From: Neptunomonas japonica JAMM 1380
GTDB lineage: Bacteria; Pseudomonadota; Gammaproteobacteria; Pseudomonadales; Balneatricaceae
Length of the DNA stretch: 64,000 nucleotides
NCBI RefSeq assembly: GCF_016592555.1
Contig: NZ_AP014546.1
Location: forward strand, 2,924,501-2,988,500
Reading direction: 5' to 3'
Shown here piece by piece: positions 36,578-46,451 of the stretch (positions are counted from its first letter, which is position 1; the number at the start of each line of letters is the position of its first letter). Position numbers and translations under genes: made by a program. Under the pieces are notes generated by a model. It worked only from the letters and a program-made list of their open reading frames with translations, ran no database searches and was not told where the DNA came from.

Positions 36578-38710
36578 TTAACGCTGAATGTGCAGGCGCC
36601 CTTGCTTAAGAGCATCCAAAACTACTGCTTTAGGGCCATCAGCCACCACTAAGCCACCATCCATTACAATAATTCTATCCACTAACGACAACAGCGACAT
36701 TTTATGTGTCACCAAAATAACCGAACGCCCTTTACCGTATGTCTCTAATTGGCCTCGGATATACTCTTCTGAGGCGTTATCCATTGAGTTTGTAGGCTCG
36801 TCCAAAATAAGAATAGACGGCTTATGGATAAGTGCCCTAGCTATTGCAACGGCCTGGCGCTGTCCACCTGAAAGCGCAGCACCTCTCTCACCTACAGGTA
36901 GATCAAAGCCTAAAGGGTGACGATGTACAAAGCTATCGACGCCAGCTAGTGCAGCAGCTTCTACCAGCACCTCATCATCTACTTCAGGAGAACCCATAAC
37001 AATATTATCTCTGACCGTTCCATCAAAAAGCATAATATCTTGTGGGACATAACCAACATGACGGCGCAGATCAATTGGATCGATTTGGTTTAAATCAATA
37101 TCATCCAAGCGAATCGAACCACTATCAGGCTTATATAACCCCATAATGAGCTTCTCGATGGTTGTTTTACCGGAGCCAATGCGTCCAATCAAAGCAACTT
37201 TTTCGCCCGGATTTAGTGTGAATGAAGCCTTTTCTAAGGATGCCTGTTCGGTACCTGGGTATTTAAAATGCACATCTTTAAATTCAATTTTCCCTGCTAA
37301 TTCAGGGCGGTGTACAAACTGTCGATCCTTATCCCTCTCATCAGGCAACTGCATAATACTGTCTAATGTTTCTAGCGCCGTTCGAGATTGGTGAAAGTTG
37401 GTTATCAAACTAGCAACTTGCGCCATTGGTTGAAGCACCCGTCCTGCCAATATGACACAAGCAATAAGAGCCCCCATTGACAGTTCACGCTCTGATATCA
37501 GATAAACACCGTAAATGACCAATGACACGGAGCATAATTGAGTCACTAAACCGGCAAAGTTCATTACCGAGTTAGATAACATTTTGGCCTGCATGCCCCA
37601 CTTCGCAATGTATCCGACAGCTTGCTCCCAACGCAGCTGCAATGAGGATGCGGCTCGTTGCGTCTTGACTGTCTCCATCGCCGTCAAGCACTCCACCAAA
37701 GTCGAGTTTTTTTGCGCTGAAGATTCAAATGTTTTTTCTACTGCGGCTTTAAGCTTGCCACTAATAAACAGTGAATAAATAATAATAACAGGGACGCCGA
37801 CCAACGGAACAACAACTAATGGCCCACCAATCATGCCAATAACAATAAGAAAAATAACGGCAAACGGCAGGTCAATTAAAATAGAATTAGTAGTAGAGCT
37901 TAAAAAGCCACGAATGCTTTCAAACTCACGTAAGTTATTTGAAAAGGCGCCAACTGAGCGCGGCATAACAGCATATTGTAATGACATCACTTTTTCAAAA
38001 AGCATCGAAGATAATAATATATCCGTCTTTTTACCTGCTAGCTCAATAAAATAAGCGCGCAACATCTTTAAGCCAAAATCAAACAGATAAACAATGAAGA
38101 CACCAATAGCGAGCACCCACAATGTCTCTATTGCATTATTGGGTACTACACGGTCATACACATTCATAACAAATAAAGGGTTTGCTAAGACAAATAAATT
38201 AATTAGAAACGAAGCAATTAATACGTCTCTATAAATTTTTGCAGAGCGCCAAATGGTTCCCCAAAACCAGTGGCCTTCCTGCTGATCTAAAACCCGAGAG
38301 ACACGCTCGGTAAAGCGATACTCCAAGCGCACAAAGATTGCATGACCAGAGTAACTGCTCTCTAAGTCCTTCAAGGATAACCGATGAGCACCACCGCTTT
38401 CAGGCTGGATAATAACAGCCTCACCTGTTTGGGTATCAATTTCTTGAAAAATACAGGCTTGATCATCATTAAGAATAAGCACTACAGGCAAAGTTAACGC
38501 AGATATACCCGAGAGACCTCGTTTAACAATCCGTGAGGAGAAACCAGCTCTTTTCGCTGCCCTGACAAACAGTTTAGGAGTGAGCCTATGATTAATAAGC
38601 GGCAACCCTTCTCGAAGAACATCTGCCGACATAGGACGATGGTTCTGCTGGGTTAAATGCACTAAACAATTAAGAAGAGGGTCTTGTACTACATCCATTT
38701 TCTTGACCAA
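36578..38710 (-). CDS. Type I secretion ABC exporter, LapB-like
   Basis: A 710-residue ATP-driven exporter: an N-terminal C39-like domain (residues 10-130, VDP of proteolytic C39 replaced; DPLLNCLVHLTQQNHRP), a six-segment transmembrane domain (about 165-430) and a C-terminal ABC domain with Walker A IGRIGSGKTTIEK, signature ALSGGQRQAVAIARAL and Walker B SILILDEPTN. The C39-like domain lacks the catalytic arrangement and instead resembles LapB, which exports large RTX adhesins. First gene of the secretion operon. No adhesin gene is in the window. Confidence 0.92.
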   Translation of the reverse strand: MVKKMDVVQDPLLNCLVHLTQQNHRPMSADVLREGLPLINHRLTPKLFVRAAKRAGFSSRIVKRGLSGISALTLPVVLILNDDQACIFQEIDTQTGEAVIIQPESGGAHRLSLKDLESSYSGHAIFVRLEYRFTERVSRVLDQQEGHWFWGTIWRSAKIYRDVLIASFLINLFVLANPLFVMNVYDRVVPNNAIETLWVLAIGVFIVYLFDFGLKMLRAYFIELAGKKTDILLSSMLFEKVMSLQYAVMPRSVGAFSNNLREFESIRGFLSSTTNSILIDLPFAVIFLIVIGMIGGPLVVVPLVGVPVIIIYSLFISGKLKAAVEKTFESSAQKNSTLVECLTAMETVKTQRAASSLQLRWEQAVGYIAKWGMQAKMLSNSVMNFAGLVTQLCSVSLVIYGVYLISERELSMGALIACVILAGRVLQPMAQVASLITNFHQSRTALETLDSIMQLPDERDKDRQFVHRPELAGKIEFKDVHFKYPGTEQASLEKASFTLNPGEKVALIGRIGSGKTTIEKLIMGLYKPDSGSIRLDDIDLNQIDPIDLRRHVGYVPQDIMLFDGTVRDNIVMGSPEVDDEVLVEAAALAGVDSFVHRHPLGFDLPVGERGAALSGGQRQAVAIARALIHKPSILILDEPTNSMDNASEEYIRGQLETYGKGRSVILVTHKMSLLSLVDRIIVMDGGLVVADGPKAVVLDALKQGRLHIQR

Positions 38711-38767
38711 TATCCACTAAAGCCTACATACTAGCATGTATCTAAGTAACTGAAAGAAGAATGGTTT

Positions 38768-39130
38768 ATGTTATACGCCCTACGTAACACTGAAGGCCGC
38801 ATTACAGGCTTATCAGAGACTCTACAAGACGGTGCAGAAGCTGTTGATCTGAAAAATCCAGACGTTCTAGCTTTCCTATCGCTCAACAATGACGAAATGA
38901 CACCCGACGCTTACCTAGATAGCTCAGACACGGGAATAGCCCGTATCGTGGAGGATTTAGTAGAGCTTATGGTGTCTCGTAATCTTATTATTTTCACTGA
39001 TTTACCTGATGCAGCTCAACGGAAATTACTAACAAGAAAACTAGCAAGGAAGTTAATCAATCAAGGTGATGAAACAGAAGAAAGTAGTGAAAGCACATCA
39101 ATTTTATCTGATGACGAATCGTGGCTCTAA
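38768..39130 (+). CDS. Conserved small protein, family sometimes labelled tryptophan synthase beta-like
   Basis: A 120-residue acidic protein: MLYALRNTEGRITGLSE, then IARIVEDLVELMVSRNLIIFTDLPDAAQRKLL, with a serine/glutamate tail. It resembles small marine and pseudomonad proteins often mislabelled as tryptophan synthase beta; nothing about it suggests that enzyme. It is divergent from the ABC exporter gene (57 bp) and shares the four bases CTAA with the stop of the receiver-TPR gene on the other strand. Function is unknown; the constant company of exporter genes suggests a link. Confidence 0.75.
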   Translation: MLYALRNTEGRITGLSETLQDGAEAVDLKNPDVLAFLSLNNDEMTPDAYLDSSDTGIARIVEDLVELMVSRNLIIFTDLPDAAQRKLLTRKLARKLINQGDETEESSESTSILSDDESWL

Positions 39131-40710
39131 TCCGCTCCTTCCATTTTAATCTGAATACCAGAGTAGCGCTGCAATAATGCTTTAAAGCGCTTATGTTGTT
39201 TTATTGATAAAGCGCCAAAATTCAACTGATTCAATCGTAACAAACAATCAACCCAATGCTTTAAAGAGAGCTCCTTGTGAGCTTGCAACTTCAACTCAAT
39301 TTCCATTTGAGCTAGATTCAAAACAATAGCCACGCTTTGTGCACCCGCTGACTCAGCTTGTCTAAAGAGCACTGCAGCACTCACTACATCACCTTTTTTA
39401 TACTTTTGTAAGCCACTCTTCATAAACGTAACCCATGAAGGCACCGGCTCGGCTTGTAGCAGTTGCGATCGAATCAGCTTAACTTTATCTGCTACAGGAT
39501 TGCCTTCGGTGGCATCAATAACCCAGTCCATCCATCGCCATTGTTCAGAAACACTCATCCGGCTAAAAAGCTCTACCGCTTGCTGTAACTCAGCCTCTAC
39601 TAGCTCATTATTGCCAAGCACTTTTCTCAGCTCTGAAATAATTACGTGAGCCCGAAACTGCACCGAGATATCGTCTGAAAAATCTCTCATAACATCTTCC
39701 ATTGTCCGGATCGCTTCAAGCTCAAGCTCTTCTTGTTTTTCTTTCTTCACTTGGTATGAAGCAATAAGGCAACGTACCAATGAGAAGTAGTGATCAGGAT
39801 CTTGAAACACCGAGTAACGTGAATATTTCAGTACCGCACGAAATGCGTCAATAGCCAAACCCCATTCTTGCGCGCAGACAGCCAAATTACCCATTTCCGA
39901 CTGCAACTGCGGAACAGCAGGCTGTAGCATCACAGCTTTACGCATAAGAATAATAGACTGCGACAAGTCACCACAAACATGCATGCTTCTCGCCAACCAT
40001 GAAAACGCTTCAACAGAAATATGTTGCTGATCAACAACCTGCTGCAAAATCTTAATCGCATCCTGATGACGCCCCAAGAAATAAAAGGACATTCCCTGCC
40101 CGACTTGCGCCCAGACCTGCTTTCTAGAAGCGACTAACTGGCCGAACAATACTTCAGCTTCCTGGTAGCGTTTAGACTCAAGCAAACAAACCCCCTGAAG
40201 ACGCTCCAAGTAAATTTTAAGTCCGGGATAAACATCAATCAAACGCGCACAATACTCTAGTGCATCACTCCACTTACCGTTATCCATCGCTTCTTCCACA
40301 CGATAGACTGCGTTTTTAACTCGCTGCAGCTTTTCTAGGAGGTTTTGAATTTTTGCACGATCATACGGACGAGTAATATAAGCATCAGGCGCACTTTCTA
40401 ATGAACCAACAAGCAAAGAGGACGAAGCAGAATCAATAATAAGCAAAAAGCGTGTTTGAAAGAGGCGTAGTTTTTCAGCGAATGCCTCCTGCACAACTTG
40501 CAGGCCATTTTTCTCCGCTTTGCCCATATCATAAGCAACAAGCACAATATCAAATTCCATCTCACGCAGATAACTTACAGCCATATTTACCGATGATGCC
40601 GCTTCAACTTGCTCAAAACCTAAACCCGATACGATATCTCTAAGCCTGGATAATTCATCCAACTTATAATCGACAATCAGGACTGATTTTCCGAAACGGC
40701 TATTTGACAT
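39127..40710 (-). CDS. Response regulator receiver with TPR repeats
   Basis: A 527-residue protein: an N-terminal receiver domain (about residues 10-130; SVLIVDYKLDELSRLR and the acceptor aspartate in VLVAYDMGKAEKNG, followed by YITRPYD), then tetratricopeptide repeats over residues 150-480 (YLERLQGVCLLESKRYQEAE, WLARSMHVCGDLSQSI). The frame is open to 40776, but that start falls in the argG terminator, so Met at 40710 is preferred. TPR-receiver proteins act as protein-protein adaptors. The partner kinase is not here. It lies between argG and the exporter locus. Confidence 0.87.
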   Translation of the reverse strand: MSNSRFGKSVLIVDYKLDELSRLRDIVSGLGFEQVEAASSVNMAVSYLREMEFDIVLVAYDMGKAEKNGLQVVQEAFAEKLRLFQTRFLLIIDSASSSLLVGSLESAPDAYITRPYDRAKIQNLLEKLQRVKNAVYRVEEAMDNGKWSDALEYCARLIDVYPGLKIYLERLQGVCLLESKRYQEAEVLFGQLVASRKQVWAQVGQGMSFYFLGRHQDAIKILQQVVDQQHISVEAFSWLARSMHVCGDLSQSIILMRKAVMLQPAVPQLQSEMGNLAVCAQEWGLAIDAFRAVLKYSRYSVFQDPDHYFSLVRCLIASYQVKKEKQEELELEAIRTMEDVMRDFSDDISVQFRAHVIISELRKVLGNNELVEAELQQAVELFSRMSVSEQWRWMDWVIDATEGNPVADKVKLIRSQLLQAEPVPSWVTFMKSGLQKYKKGDVVSAAVLFRQAESAGAQSVAIVLNLAQMEIELKLQAHKELSLKHWVDCLLRLNQLNFGALSIKQHKRFKALLQRYSGIQIKMEGAD

Positions 40711-40774
40711 GCACTCGCATCTTAAAAAACATAAACCAATATAAATCAGCCTATTAGAAAAACACTCGTTATAC

Positions 40775-40804
40775 AAAAAAACCCGCTAATAAGCGGGTTT
40801 TTTT
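40775..40804. terminator. Rho-independent terminator after argG
   Basis: AAAAAAACCCGCT-AATA-AGCGGGTTTTTTT forms a perfect 13-bp stem with a tetraloop. It lies 20 bp after the argG stop on the minus strand; the symmetry means it could stop transcription either way. Confidence 0.93.
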
Positions 40805-40823
40805 CGTATTTTACATTTGAAAA

Positions 40824-42050
40824 TTAATCTTCAAGTAAATTACGACCTTTACCTGCAGCAATACGCATGCGTAAAGCATTTAACTTAATGAAACCTTCTG
40901 CATCTTTCTGATCATACGAACCAGCATCATCTTCAAATGTTGCAATGCTTTCATCAAACAAGCTGTCATCCGAGCGACGCCCAACAACAACGACGTTACC
41001 TTTATAAAGCTTCAGACGAACATCACCGTTTACATTACGCTGACTGTAATCGATCATCTGCTGAAGCATCTTACGCTCTTCAGACCACCAGAAACCGTTA
41101 TAGATAAGCTTAGCGTAACGAGGCATTAACTCGTCTTTCAGATGTGCAGCTTCGCGGTCTAGGGTAATAGACTCAATAGCACGATGAGCTTTCAACATAA
41201 TTGTGCCGCCCGGTGTTTCGTAGCAACCACGTGCTTTCATACCCACAAAGCGATTTTCTACGATATCCAAACGACCAATGCCGTTTGCACCACCGATTGT
41301 GTTCAGGTTCTCTAGTATAGTTGCTGGAGAAAGCTCTACACCATCAATCGCTGTAATATCACCATTAGTGTAGGTCAATTCAATATATGTCGGCTCATCC
41401 GGCGCAGTTTCAGGAGAAACAGACCAACGCCACATGTCATCTTCAGCTTCAGCCCACGGCTCTTCAAGAACGCCACCTTCATAGGAGATATGAAGCAAGT
41501 TAGCATCCATTGAATACGGCGATTTTTTCTTGCTCGTTGAAAAATCAACAGGGATATCATGTTCTTCACAATACGCCATCAGCGTTTCACGTGAAGTCAG
41601 ATCCCACTCACGCCAAGGAGCAATAACAGTAACTCCAGGCTTCAGCGCATAAGCACCCAGTTCGAAACGAACCTGGTCATTACCTTTACCAGTAGCACCG
41701 TGAGAAATAGCATCAGCGCCGGTCTCATTAGCAATTTCAATCAAGCGCTTAGAAATAAGAGGCCTAGCGATTGATGTACCTAACAGGTACTCACCTTCGT
41801 AAACAGTATTGGCACGGAACATTGGGAAAACGAAATCACGTACAAACTCTTCACGCAGGTCATCAATATAGATCTCTTTAACACCTAACGCCTCAGCTTT
41901 TGCACGAGCAGGCTCTACTTCTTCGCCTTGCCCCAAGTCTGCCGTAAATGTAACCACTTCACAGTTGTAAGTTTCCTGTAACCAGCGGACGATAACCGAT
42001 GTATCCAATCCACCAGAATAAGCCAGTACTACTTTTTTAATATCGGACAT
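40824..42050 (-). CDS. argG: Argininosuccinate synthase
   Basis: A 408-residue enzyme joining citrulline and aspartate with ATP in arginine synthesis. The N-terminus [20 protein letters not shown] is the P-loop-like ATP site; [15 protein letters not shown] and [15 protein letters not shown] are further family motifs. The frame is open upstream to 42092, but [14 protein letters not shown] starting at 42050 is the family N-terminus, with GGAG upstream. argD and argF lie 3 kb away on the other strand, so the pathway is split in two places. The ornithine-to-argininosuccinate steps are all in this window. Confidence 0.96.
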   Translation of the reverse strand: MSDIKKVVLAYSGGLDTSVIVRWLQETYNCEVVTFTADLGQGEEVEPARAKAEALGVKEIYIDDLREEFVRDFVFPMFRANTVYEGEYLLGTSIARPLISKRLIEIANETGADAISHGATGKGNDQVRFELGAYALKPGVTVIAPWREWDLTSRETLMAYCEEHDIPVDFSTSKKKSPYSMDANLLHISYEGGVLEEPWAEAEDDMWRWSVSPETAPDEPTYIELTYTNGDITAIDGVELSPATILENLNTIGGANGIGRLDIVENRFVGMKARGCYETPGGTIMLKAHRAIESITLDREAAHLKDELMPRYAKLIYNGFWWSEERKMLQQMIDYSQRNVNGDVRLKLYKGNVVVVGRRSDDSLFDESIATFEDDAGSYDQKDAEGFIKLNALRMRIAAGKGRNLLED

Positions 42051-42159
42051 CAACAAAGAGCTCCACTGAATAACAGCTGTGCAAAACCACAACTATGAGA
42101 ATATGTATTTTAAAGCGCGATATTATAGCAGCTCTTAAACAGAAGAAACACTTCCATCA

Positions 42160-43020
42160 TTAGCGCTCAAGACGAATTGTTACACGACGATTACGGGCAC
42201 GATTCTTGGCAGAGGAATTTGCAACAACAGGATAACGCTCACCATGGTAACGCGTGGTAAGTATTTTTTCATCCACCCCTTTAGAGACCAAATAACGCGT
42301 TACTTCTTCTGCACGCTGCTTTGACAAGTCACGGTTTAAAAGTCTGCGCCCAGCATTATCCGAATGACCATCTACATAAACAGACGAGACACGCTCATCT
42401 GCGTTAATGTATTCAACGATCAGATCCATACGCGCCTTTGTTGAATCAGACAGACGCCATTGCGCTGGCGGAAAAAGCACAGCCGTTCTTGCTACTTGTC
42501 GGTAGTTAACCGGTAATAACTGATCAACACATTCGACATAGTTATTATAAGATTTTTGAAAGTTTGCGGCAGACAAACCAACACGCAACACCTCATTCGA
42601 ACCCATCCAACCTGGCATGGTAAAAGTGGGCGACATGCCCCGGTACAGAGCAACCAGCATCTCACCAGCATAGTCAGAGTTAACATTAACCTGACGATCA
42701 CCGGCTCTGACTTTAACAACGCCAATCATCTCAGGCGCGACACCAGGCTGCCATGCCGACGCCTCAGCAACCAATTTAACCTTCCCTGATAGGGCTCCCT
42801 TTTGTGTAGGCAGCAGCTGAAAAACCGCTTTCTCTCCCGCCTCATGAAAAAAACGAGCAATACCGTAAGAGGGAACCGCTTGCTCCAATCGGCAAGAAAA
42901 TTGAGATGCCTCTACATCCCAGCTTGACTGATCGATAGCAACCATAAAAGTCACTGCATGCACTACCTGTAGCGGCAGCATAAAGAGCATTAAAAAGAAC
43001 AGCTTAATTATTAGCGTCAT
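42160..43020 (-). CDS. motY: OmpA-domain flagellar stator-associated protein MotY
   Basis: A 286-residue exported protein: signal peptide (MTLIIKLFFLMLFMLPLQVVHA), an N-terminal MotY-type domain (FMVAIDQSSWDVEASQFSCRLEQAVPSYGIARFFHEAGE in segments), and a C-terminal OmpA peptidoglycan-binding domain with VYVDGHSDNAGRRLLNRDLSKQRAEEV and YHGERYPVVANSSAKNRARNRRV. MotY forms the T ring that anchors Na+-driven stators around the polar flagellar motor in Vibrio and Pseudomonas. It is a stand-alone gene here, as usual. It implies polar flagellar motility. Confidence 0.85.
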   Translation of the reverse strand: MTLIIKLFFLMLFMLPLQVVHAVTFMVAIDQSSWDVEASQFSCRLEQAVPSYGIARFFHEAGEKAVFQLLPTQKGALSGKVKLVAEASAWQPGVAPEMIGVVKVRAGDRQVNVNSDYAGEMLVALYRGMSPTFTMPGWMGSNEVLRVGLSAANFQKSYNNYVECVDQLLPVNYRQVARTAVLFPPAQWRLSDSTKARMDLIVEYINADERVSSVYVDGHSDNAGRRLLNRDLSKQRAEEVTRYLVSKGVDEKILTTRYHGERYPVVANSSAKNRARNRRVTIRLER

Positions 43021-43179
43021 AATCCAGGCAACAATTTAAGAGAAAACTTCCAACAGCACTAGAACAACTATAAGCTCTAATGCTAATTCAAGACACTTCT
43101 GTTTGGCTAACATCAATTCTGGCTGCTAGAATGTCCCGAATGAAAGAACATTTCAAGCAGTCATTATTAAGGATACCTT

Positions 43180-43836
43180 TTGAGTAATAATACAATCTCT
43201 CAGTTAATGTCTGAGCGCTTTCGCGGTTATCTACCTGTAGTCATTGATGTAGAAACAGCAGGTTTTAATGCTCGCACAGATGCGCTACTGGAAATTGCGG
43301 CAGTAACCCTAACTATGGATGAACAGGGATACTTGATCATTGATCAAAGCTTTGTCGCTGAGGTTGAGCCTTTTGAAGGCGCCAATCTAGAGCAAGCAGC
43401 TTTAGACTTTACAGGTATTGACCCTTACGACCCTAACCGCGAATCAATTCCAGAGATCCAAGCGATGGAACAGATTTTCAAGCCTATAAGGCGTGCGGTC
43501 AAAGCACACGGATGCAAGCGAGCAATTTTAGTCGGCCACAACGCCTCTTTTGATCATGGATTTGTTAGTGCTGCGGCCTCCCGAGTAGATATGAAGCGCA
43601 ACCCTTTCCATCCCTTCTCCACATTTGATACTGCGGCGCTATCAGGGCTTGCTTACGGCCAAACTGTTTTAGCTAAAGCATGCGATGTTGCTGGCATTCC
43701 TTTTGATGGAAAACTAGCGCATTCCGCATTATATGATACAGAAAAAACAGCTGAATTATTCTGCGGGATTGTAAACCGCTGGAAAGACCTTGGCGGCTGG
43801 GACATGGTATTAGCTTTACAAGACCACGACGACTAA
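43180..43836 (+). CDS. rnt: Ribonuclease T
   Basis: A 218-residue DEDDh 3'-5' exonuclease that trims tRNA and other small RNA ends. [26 protein letters not shown] holds the first acidic pair (in segments), [13 protein letters not shown] the next, and [15 protein letters not shown] the histidine-aspartate motif. The start is TTG at 43180: AAGGA at 43169-43173 lies 6 nt before it, while the first ATG (43207) lacks such a site. It is divergent from motY and converges on the peroxiredoxin gene across a shared terminator. Confidence 0.94.
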   Translation: MSNNTISQLMSERFRGYLPVVIDVETAGFNARTDALLEIAAVTLTMDEQGYLIIDQSFVAEVEPFEGANLEQAALDFTGIDPYDPNRESIPEIQAMEQIFKPIRRAVKAHGCKRAILVGHNASFDHGFVSAAASRVDMKRNPFHPFSTFDTAALSGLAYGQTVLAKACDVAGIPFDGKLAHSALYDTEKTAELFCGIVNRWKDLGGWDMVLALQDHDD

Positions 43837-43858
43837 CCAAAACACAAAGTCTAGACAT

Positions 43859-43893
43859 AAAAAAACCCGCCGCTTTAACAGCGCGGGTTTTTT
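43859..43893. terminator. Bidirectional terminator between rnt and the peroxiredoxin gene
   Basis: AAAAAACCCGC pairs with GCGGGTTTTTT across an inner GCT/AGC stem with one bulged base. A-run and U-run on opposite sides make it work on both strands. Confidence 0.9.
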
Positions 43894-43909
43894 ATTGCCT
43901 CTAACTTAA

Positions 43910-44512
43910 TTACAGCTTGTCAGACTCTGCTGTTAGATATGCAGCAACACCATCTGGAGAAGCATTCATACCTTTATCGCCTTTGTTCCAACCTGCAGGG
44001 CAAACTTCACCGTGCTCTTCATGGAACTGCAACGCATCAACTAAACGGATCAACTCATCCATGTTACGTCCTAATGGCAGATCGTTAACGATCTGCGAAC
44101 GAACATTACCTTCTTTATCGATCAAGAATACGCCACGAAATGCAACACCTGCATCATGCTCAACATCGTAAGCTTTGCAGATTTCATGCTTAACATCAGC
44201 TACCAACGTGTACTTAACAGGACCAATCCCGCCATCGTTGATAGGTGTGTTACGCCATGCGTTATGCGTGAACTGAGAGTCGATTGAAACACCGATAACC
44301 TCAACGCCACGCTCTGTGAACGCGTCCATACGATGATCAAGTGCGATCAACTCTGAAGGACAAACGAAAGTAAAATCCAGTGGGTAAAAGAATAGCAGAC
44401 CACATTTTCCATTGATCGCTTCTTTAAGATTGAAACCATCTACAATCTCACCATTACCCAGTACTGCTGCAGCAGTAAAGTCAGGAGCCTGTTTTCCTAC
44501 AAGTACGCCCAT
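43910..44512 (-). CDS. Typical 2-Cys peroxiredoxin (AhpC/Prx1 type)
   Basis: A 200-residue thiol peroxidase that reduces peroxides. The peroxidatic cysteine is in FYPLDFTFVCPSELIAL (about residue 51) and the resolving cysteine in GEVCPAGWNKGDKGM (about 171), so the two-Cys mechanism is intact. GGAG precedes the ATG by 7 nt. It lies 71 bp downstream of grxD on the same strand, possibly as one redox unit, though a reductant such as AhpF is not seen. No OxyR gene is adjacent. Confidence 0.93.
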   Translation of the reverse strand: MGVLVGKQAPDFTAAAVLGNGEIVDGFNLKEAINGKCGLLFFYPLDFTFVCPSELIALDHRMDAFTERGVEVIGVSIDSQFTHNAWRNTPINDGGIGPVKYTLVADVKHEICKAYDVEHDAGVAFRGVFLIDKEGNVRSQIVNDLPLGRNMDELIRLVDALQFHEEHGEVCPAGWNKGDKGMNASPDGVAAYLTAESDKL

Positions 44513-44583
44513 TGTTATCTCCGATATCGTCCGGTTTAATATTCAAAAATAAGGATAGCAAAAATTACTACCCTTAAAAATTC

Positions 44584-44922
44584 TTATTCGCTTGCAGCAC
44601 TATCATCAGCTTCAGCAGCAGCTTTCACTAGAGTATCTAGCTCACCTGACTCAGCTAGCTCACAAATGATATCGCATCCGCCTACTAATTCACCGTTAAT
44701 CCACAGCTGAGGAAAAGTAGGCCAATTAGCATATTTTGGTAACTCAGAACGAATCTCCTGGTTTTCCAAAATATTTACAAATGCAAATTTCTCGCCGCAT
44801 GCCATCAGCGCTTCTGATGATTTGGATGAGAACCCGCACTGAGGGAAACGAGGCGTCCCCTTCATGTATAACAGGATTGCATTGCTCTCGATCTGTTCTT
44901 TAATGGTATCAATTACGCTCAT
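44584..44922 (-). CDS. grxD: Monothiol glutaredoxin Grx4
   Basis: A 112-residue monothiol glutaredoxin with the CGFS active site in FPQCGFSSKSSEAL, plus WPTFPQLWINGELVGGCDII for glutathione binding. Such proteins bind a 2Fe-2S cluster with glutathione and serve Fe-S delivery. AAGG precedes the ATG. It is upstream of the peroxiredoxin gene and divergent from argD. Length matches E. coli GrxD. Confidence 0.95.
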   Translation of the reverse strand: MSVIDTIKEQIESNAILLYMKGTPRFPQCGFSSKSSEALMACGEKFAFVNILENQEIRSELPKYANWPTFPQLWINGELVGGCDIICELAESGELDTLVKAAAEADDSAASE

Positions 44923-45156
44923 CTGGCTACCTTCTGAAGACGCTGGTGTTATTAAGACTAATCACTATAAAATTTGTAAAATCTTACCACATACCCAACC
45001 AAATTACTCGGATAAGATGGTACAAAACGACGCCTAATATGCGACTTTTTTTCTACTCTTAGACCTTTTATGGTGCTTACCTCAATGGATTTCAAGCTGA
45101 TCATCCTGCATAGTTGCGAAAAAAGACTACTATCAATAGAATGTTGTTCTTTAAAC

Positions 45157-45178
45157 GGCAGCCATGGCTGCCTTTTTT
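45157..45178 (+). terminator. Terminator hairpin in the argD leader (possible attenuator)
   Basis: GGCAGCC-AT-GGCTGCC is a perfect 16-bp palindrome followed by TTTTTT, a textbook Rho-independent terminator. No upstream plus-strand gene exists to be terminated; the argD ATG lies only 21 nt beyond. Attenuation of argD is the simplest reading. Confidence 0.75.
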
Positions 45179-45198
45179 CGTTGTAGGGAGTAAATAAT

Positions 45199-46401
45199 AT
45201 GGCACAACAGCCTTTAATGAATACTTACAAACGACTCTCCGTAAGTTTTGAGCGCGGGGAAGGCTGCTGGCTTTTCGATACTGATGGCAATAAATATCTA
45301 GATGCTCTGTCTGGTATAGCTGTTTGTGGATTAGGGCATGCACACCCAGCTGTCACTCACGCGATTTGTGAGCAGGCCGGTCAGTTAGTTCACACCTCTA
45401 ACCTGTATAATATTCCACTTCAGGAAGAGCTTGCTTCACGATTAACCAATATTTCAGGCATGGATAAAGTTTTCTTTTGCAACTCAGGTGCTGAAGCAAA
45501 CGAAGCAGCTATCAAAATAGCTCGTAAATTTGGCCACGAAAAAGGCATCGACAAACCATCTATTATCGTAATGGAAAGCTCTTTCCACGGCCGTACCGTT
45601 GCAACATTAAGCGCAACAGGCAACCGAGCTGCACAAGCCGGTTTCGAGCCGCTGCTTAACGGCTTTGTTCGTGCACCTTACGATGATGCAGAAGCAATTC
45701 GCTCCATCGCTGCCAACAACAAAGATGTTGTTGCCATACTCGTTGAACCTATTCTTGGTGAAGGCGGCGTACAGATTCCTGCTGACGACTATCTTGCAGA
45801 ATTAAGAGCTATTTGTGACGACAACGACTGGCTATTAATGCTCGACGAGGTACAAACAGGTAATGGACGTACAGGGCGCTATTTCGCCTATCAACACACT
45901 TACATTATTCCTGATGTTGTCACAACAGCGAAAGGCTTAGGAAATGGCTTCCCAATTGGCGCCTGCCTTGCAAAAGGTCGCGCGGCAACAACCTTCCAAC
46001 CAGGTTCTCACGGCTCAACATTTGGCGGCTCACCTCTGGCGTGCGCGGTAGGCTTAGCGGTCACCGATACCATCATGAATGAGAACTTATGCGAGCGTGC
46101 AGCAACACTCGGCAAGCGCATACTGGACGGCTTTCAAGAACAATTAGGTGGCACGAATTACATTAAAGAAATTCGCGGCAAAGGCCTAATGATTGCTATC
46201 GAATTGAATGAAGCAGGTTCTGAACTCGCTATTTTAGCCAAAGTAAAAGGCATCTTACTGAATATCACAGGCGGTGGGCATGTGGTTCGCTTACTACCGC
46301 CACTGGTAATGACAGATACAGAAGCTGATTTAATGGTTAACACCCTGTCTAAGCTAATCAAAATTTACGCTGCTGATGAGCGCTCTAAACCAAGAAACTA
46401 A
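45199..46401 (+). CDS. argD: Acetylornithine aminotransferase
   Basis: A 400-residue class III PLP aminotransferase acting in arginine synthesis. [50 protein letters not shown] and the PLP lysine in [15 protein letters not shown] are the family motifs. GGGAG precedes the ATG by 8 nt. argF follows 50 bp later, forming argDF. The leader holds a terminator-type hairpin. It might also act on succinyldiaminopimelate, as in E. coli. Confidence 0.95.
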   Translation: MAQQPLMNTYKRLSVSFERGEGCWLFDTDGNKYLDALSGIAVCGLGHAHPAVTHAICEQAGQLVHTSNLYNIPLQEELASRLTNISGMDKVFFCNSGAEANEAAIKIARKFGHEKGIDKPSIIVMESSFHGRTVATLSATGNRAAQAGFEPLLNGFVRAPYDDAEAIRSIAANNKDVVAILVEPILGEGGVQIPADDYLAELRAICDDNDWLLMLDEVQTGNGRTGRYFAYQHTYIIPDVVTTAKGLGNGFPIGACLAKGRAATTFQPGSHGSTFGGSPLACAVGLAVTDTIMNENLCERAATLGKRILDGFQEQLGGTNYIKEIRGKGLMIAIELNEAGSELAILAKVKGILLNITGGGHVVRLLPPLVMTDTEADLMVNTLSKLIKIYAADERSKPRN

Positions 46402-46427
46402 AGGTTAGCGCTATTACAACATGGAAA

Positions 46428-46441
46428 GCCGCTTCGGCGGC
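46428..46441 (+). promoter_or_regulatory. UUCG tetraloop hairpin just before argF
   Basis: GCCGC-TTCG-GCGGC, a very stable UUCG-capped hairpin, ends 10 nt before the argF ATG. No clear Shine-Dalgarno lies in between, so it may influence ribosome access or mark a processing point between argD and argF. Confidence 0.55.
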
Positions 46442-46451
46442 ATTACGGTAT

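Noticed and set aside
36578..38710. Exporter as a peptidase-containing bacteriocin transporter
   Set aside because: The N-terminal domain is C39-like but resembles LapB and no double-glycine leader peptide gene was seen nearby.
45101..45343. 80-residue minus-strand frame across the argD leader
   Set aside because: It crosses a perfect terminator palindrome and the argD start, and has no recognisable motif.
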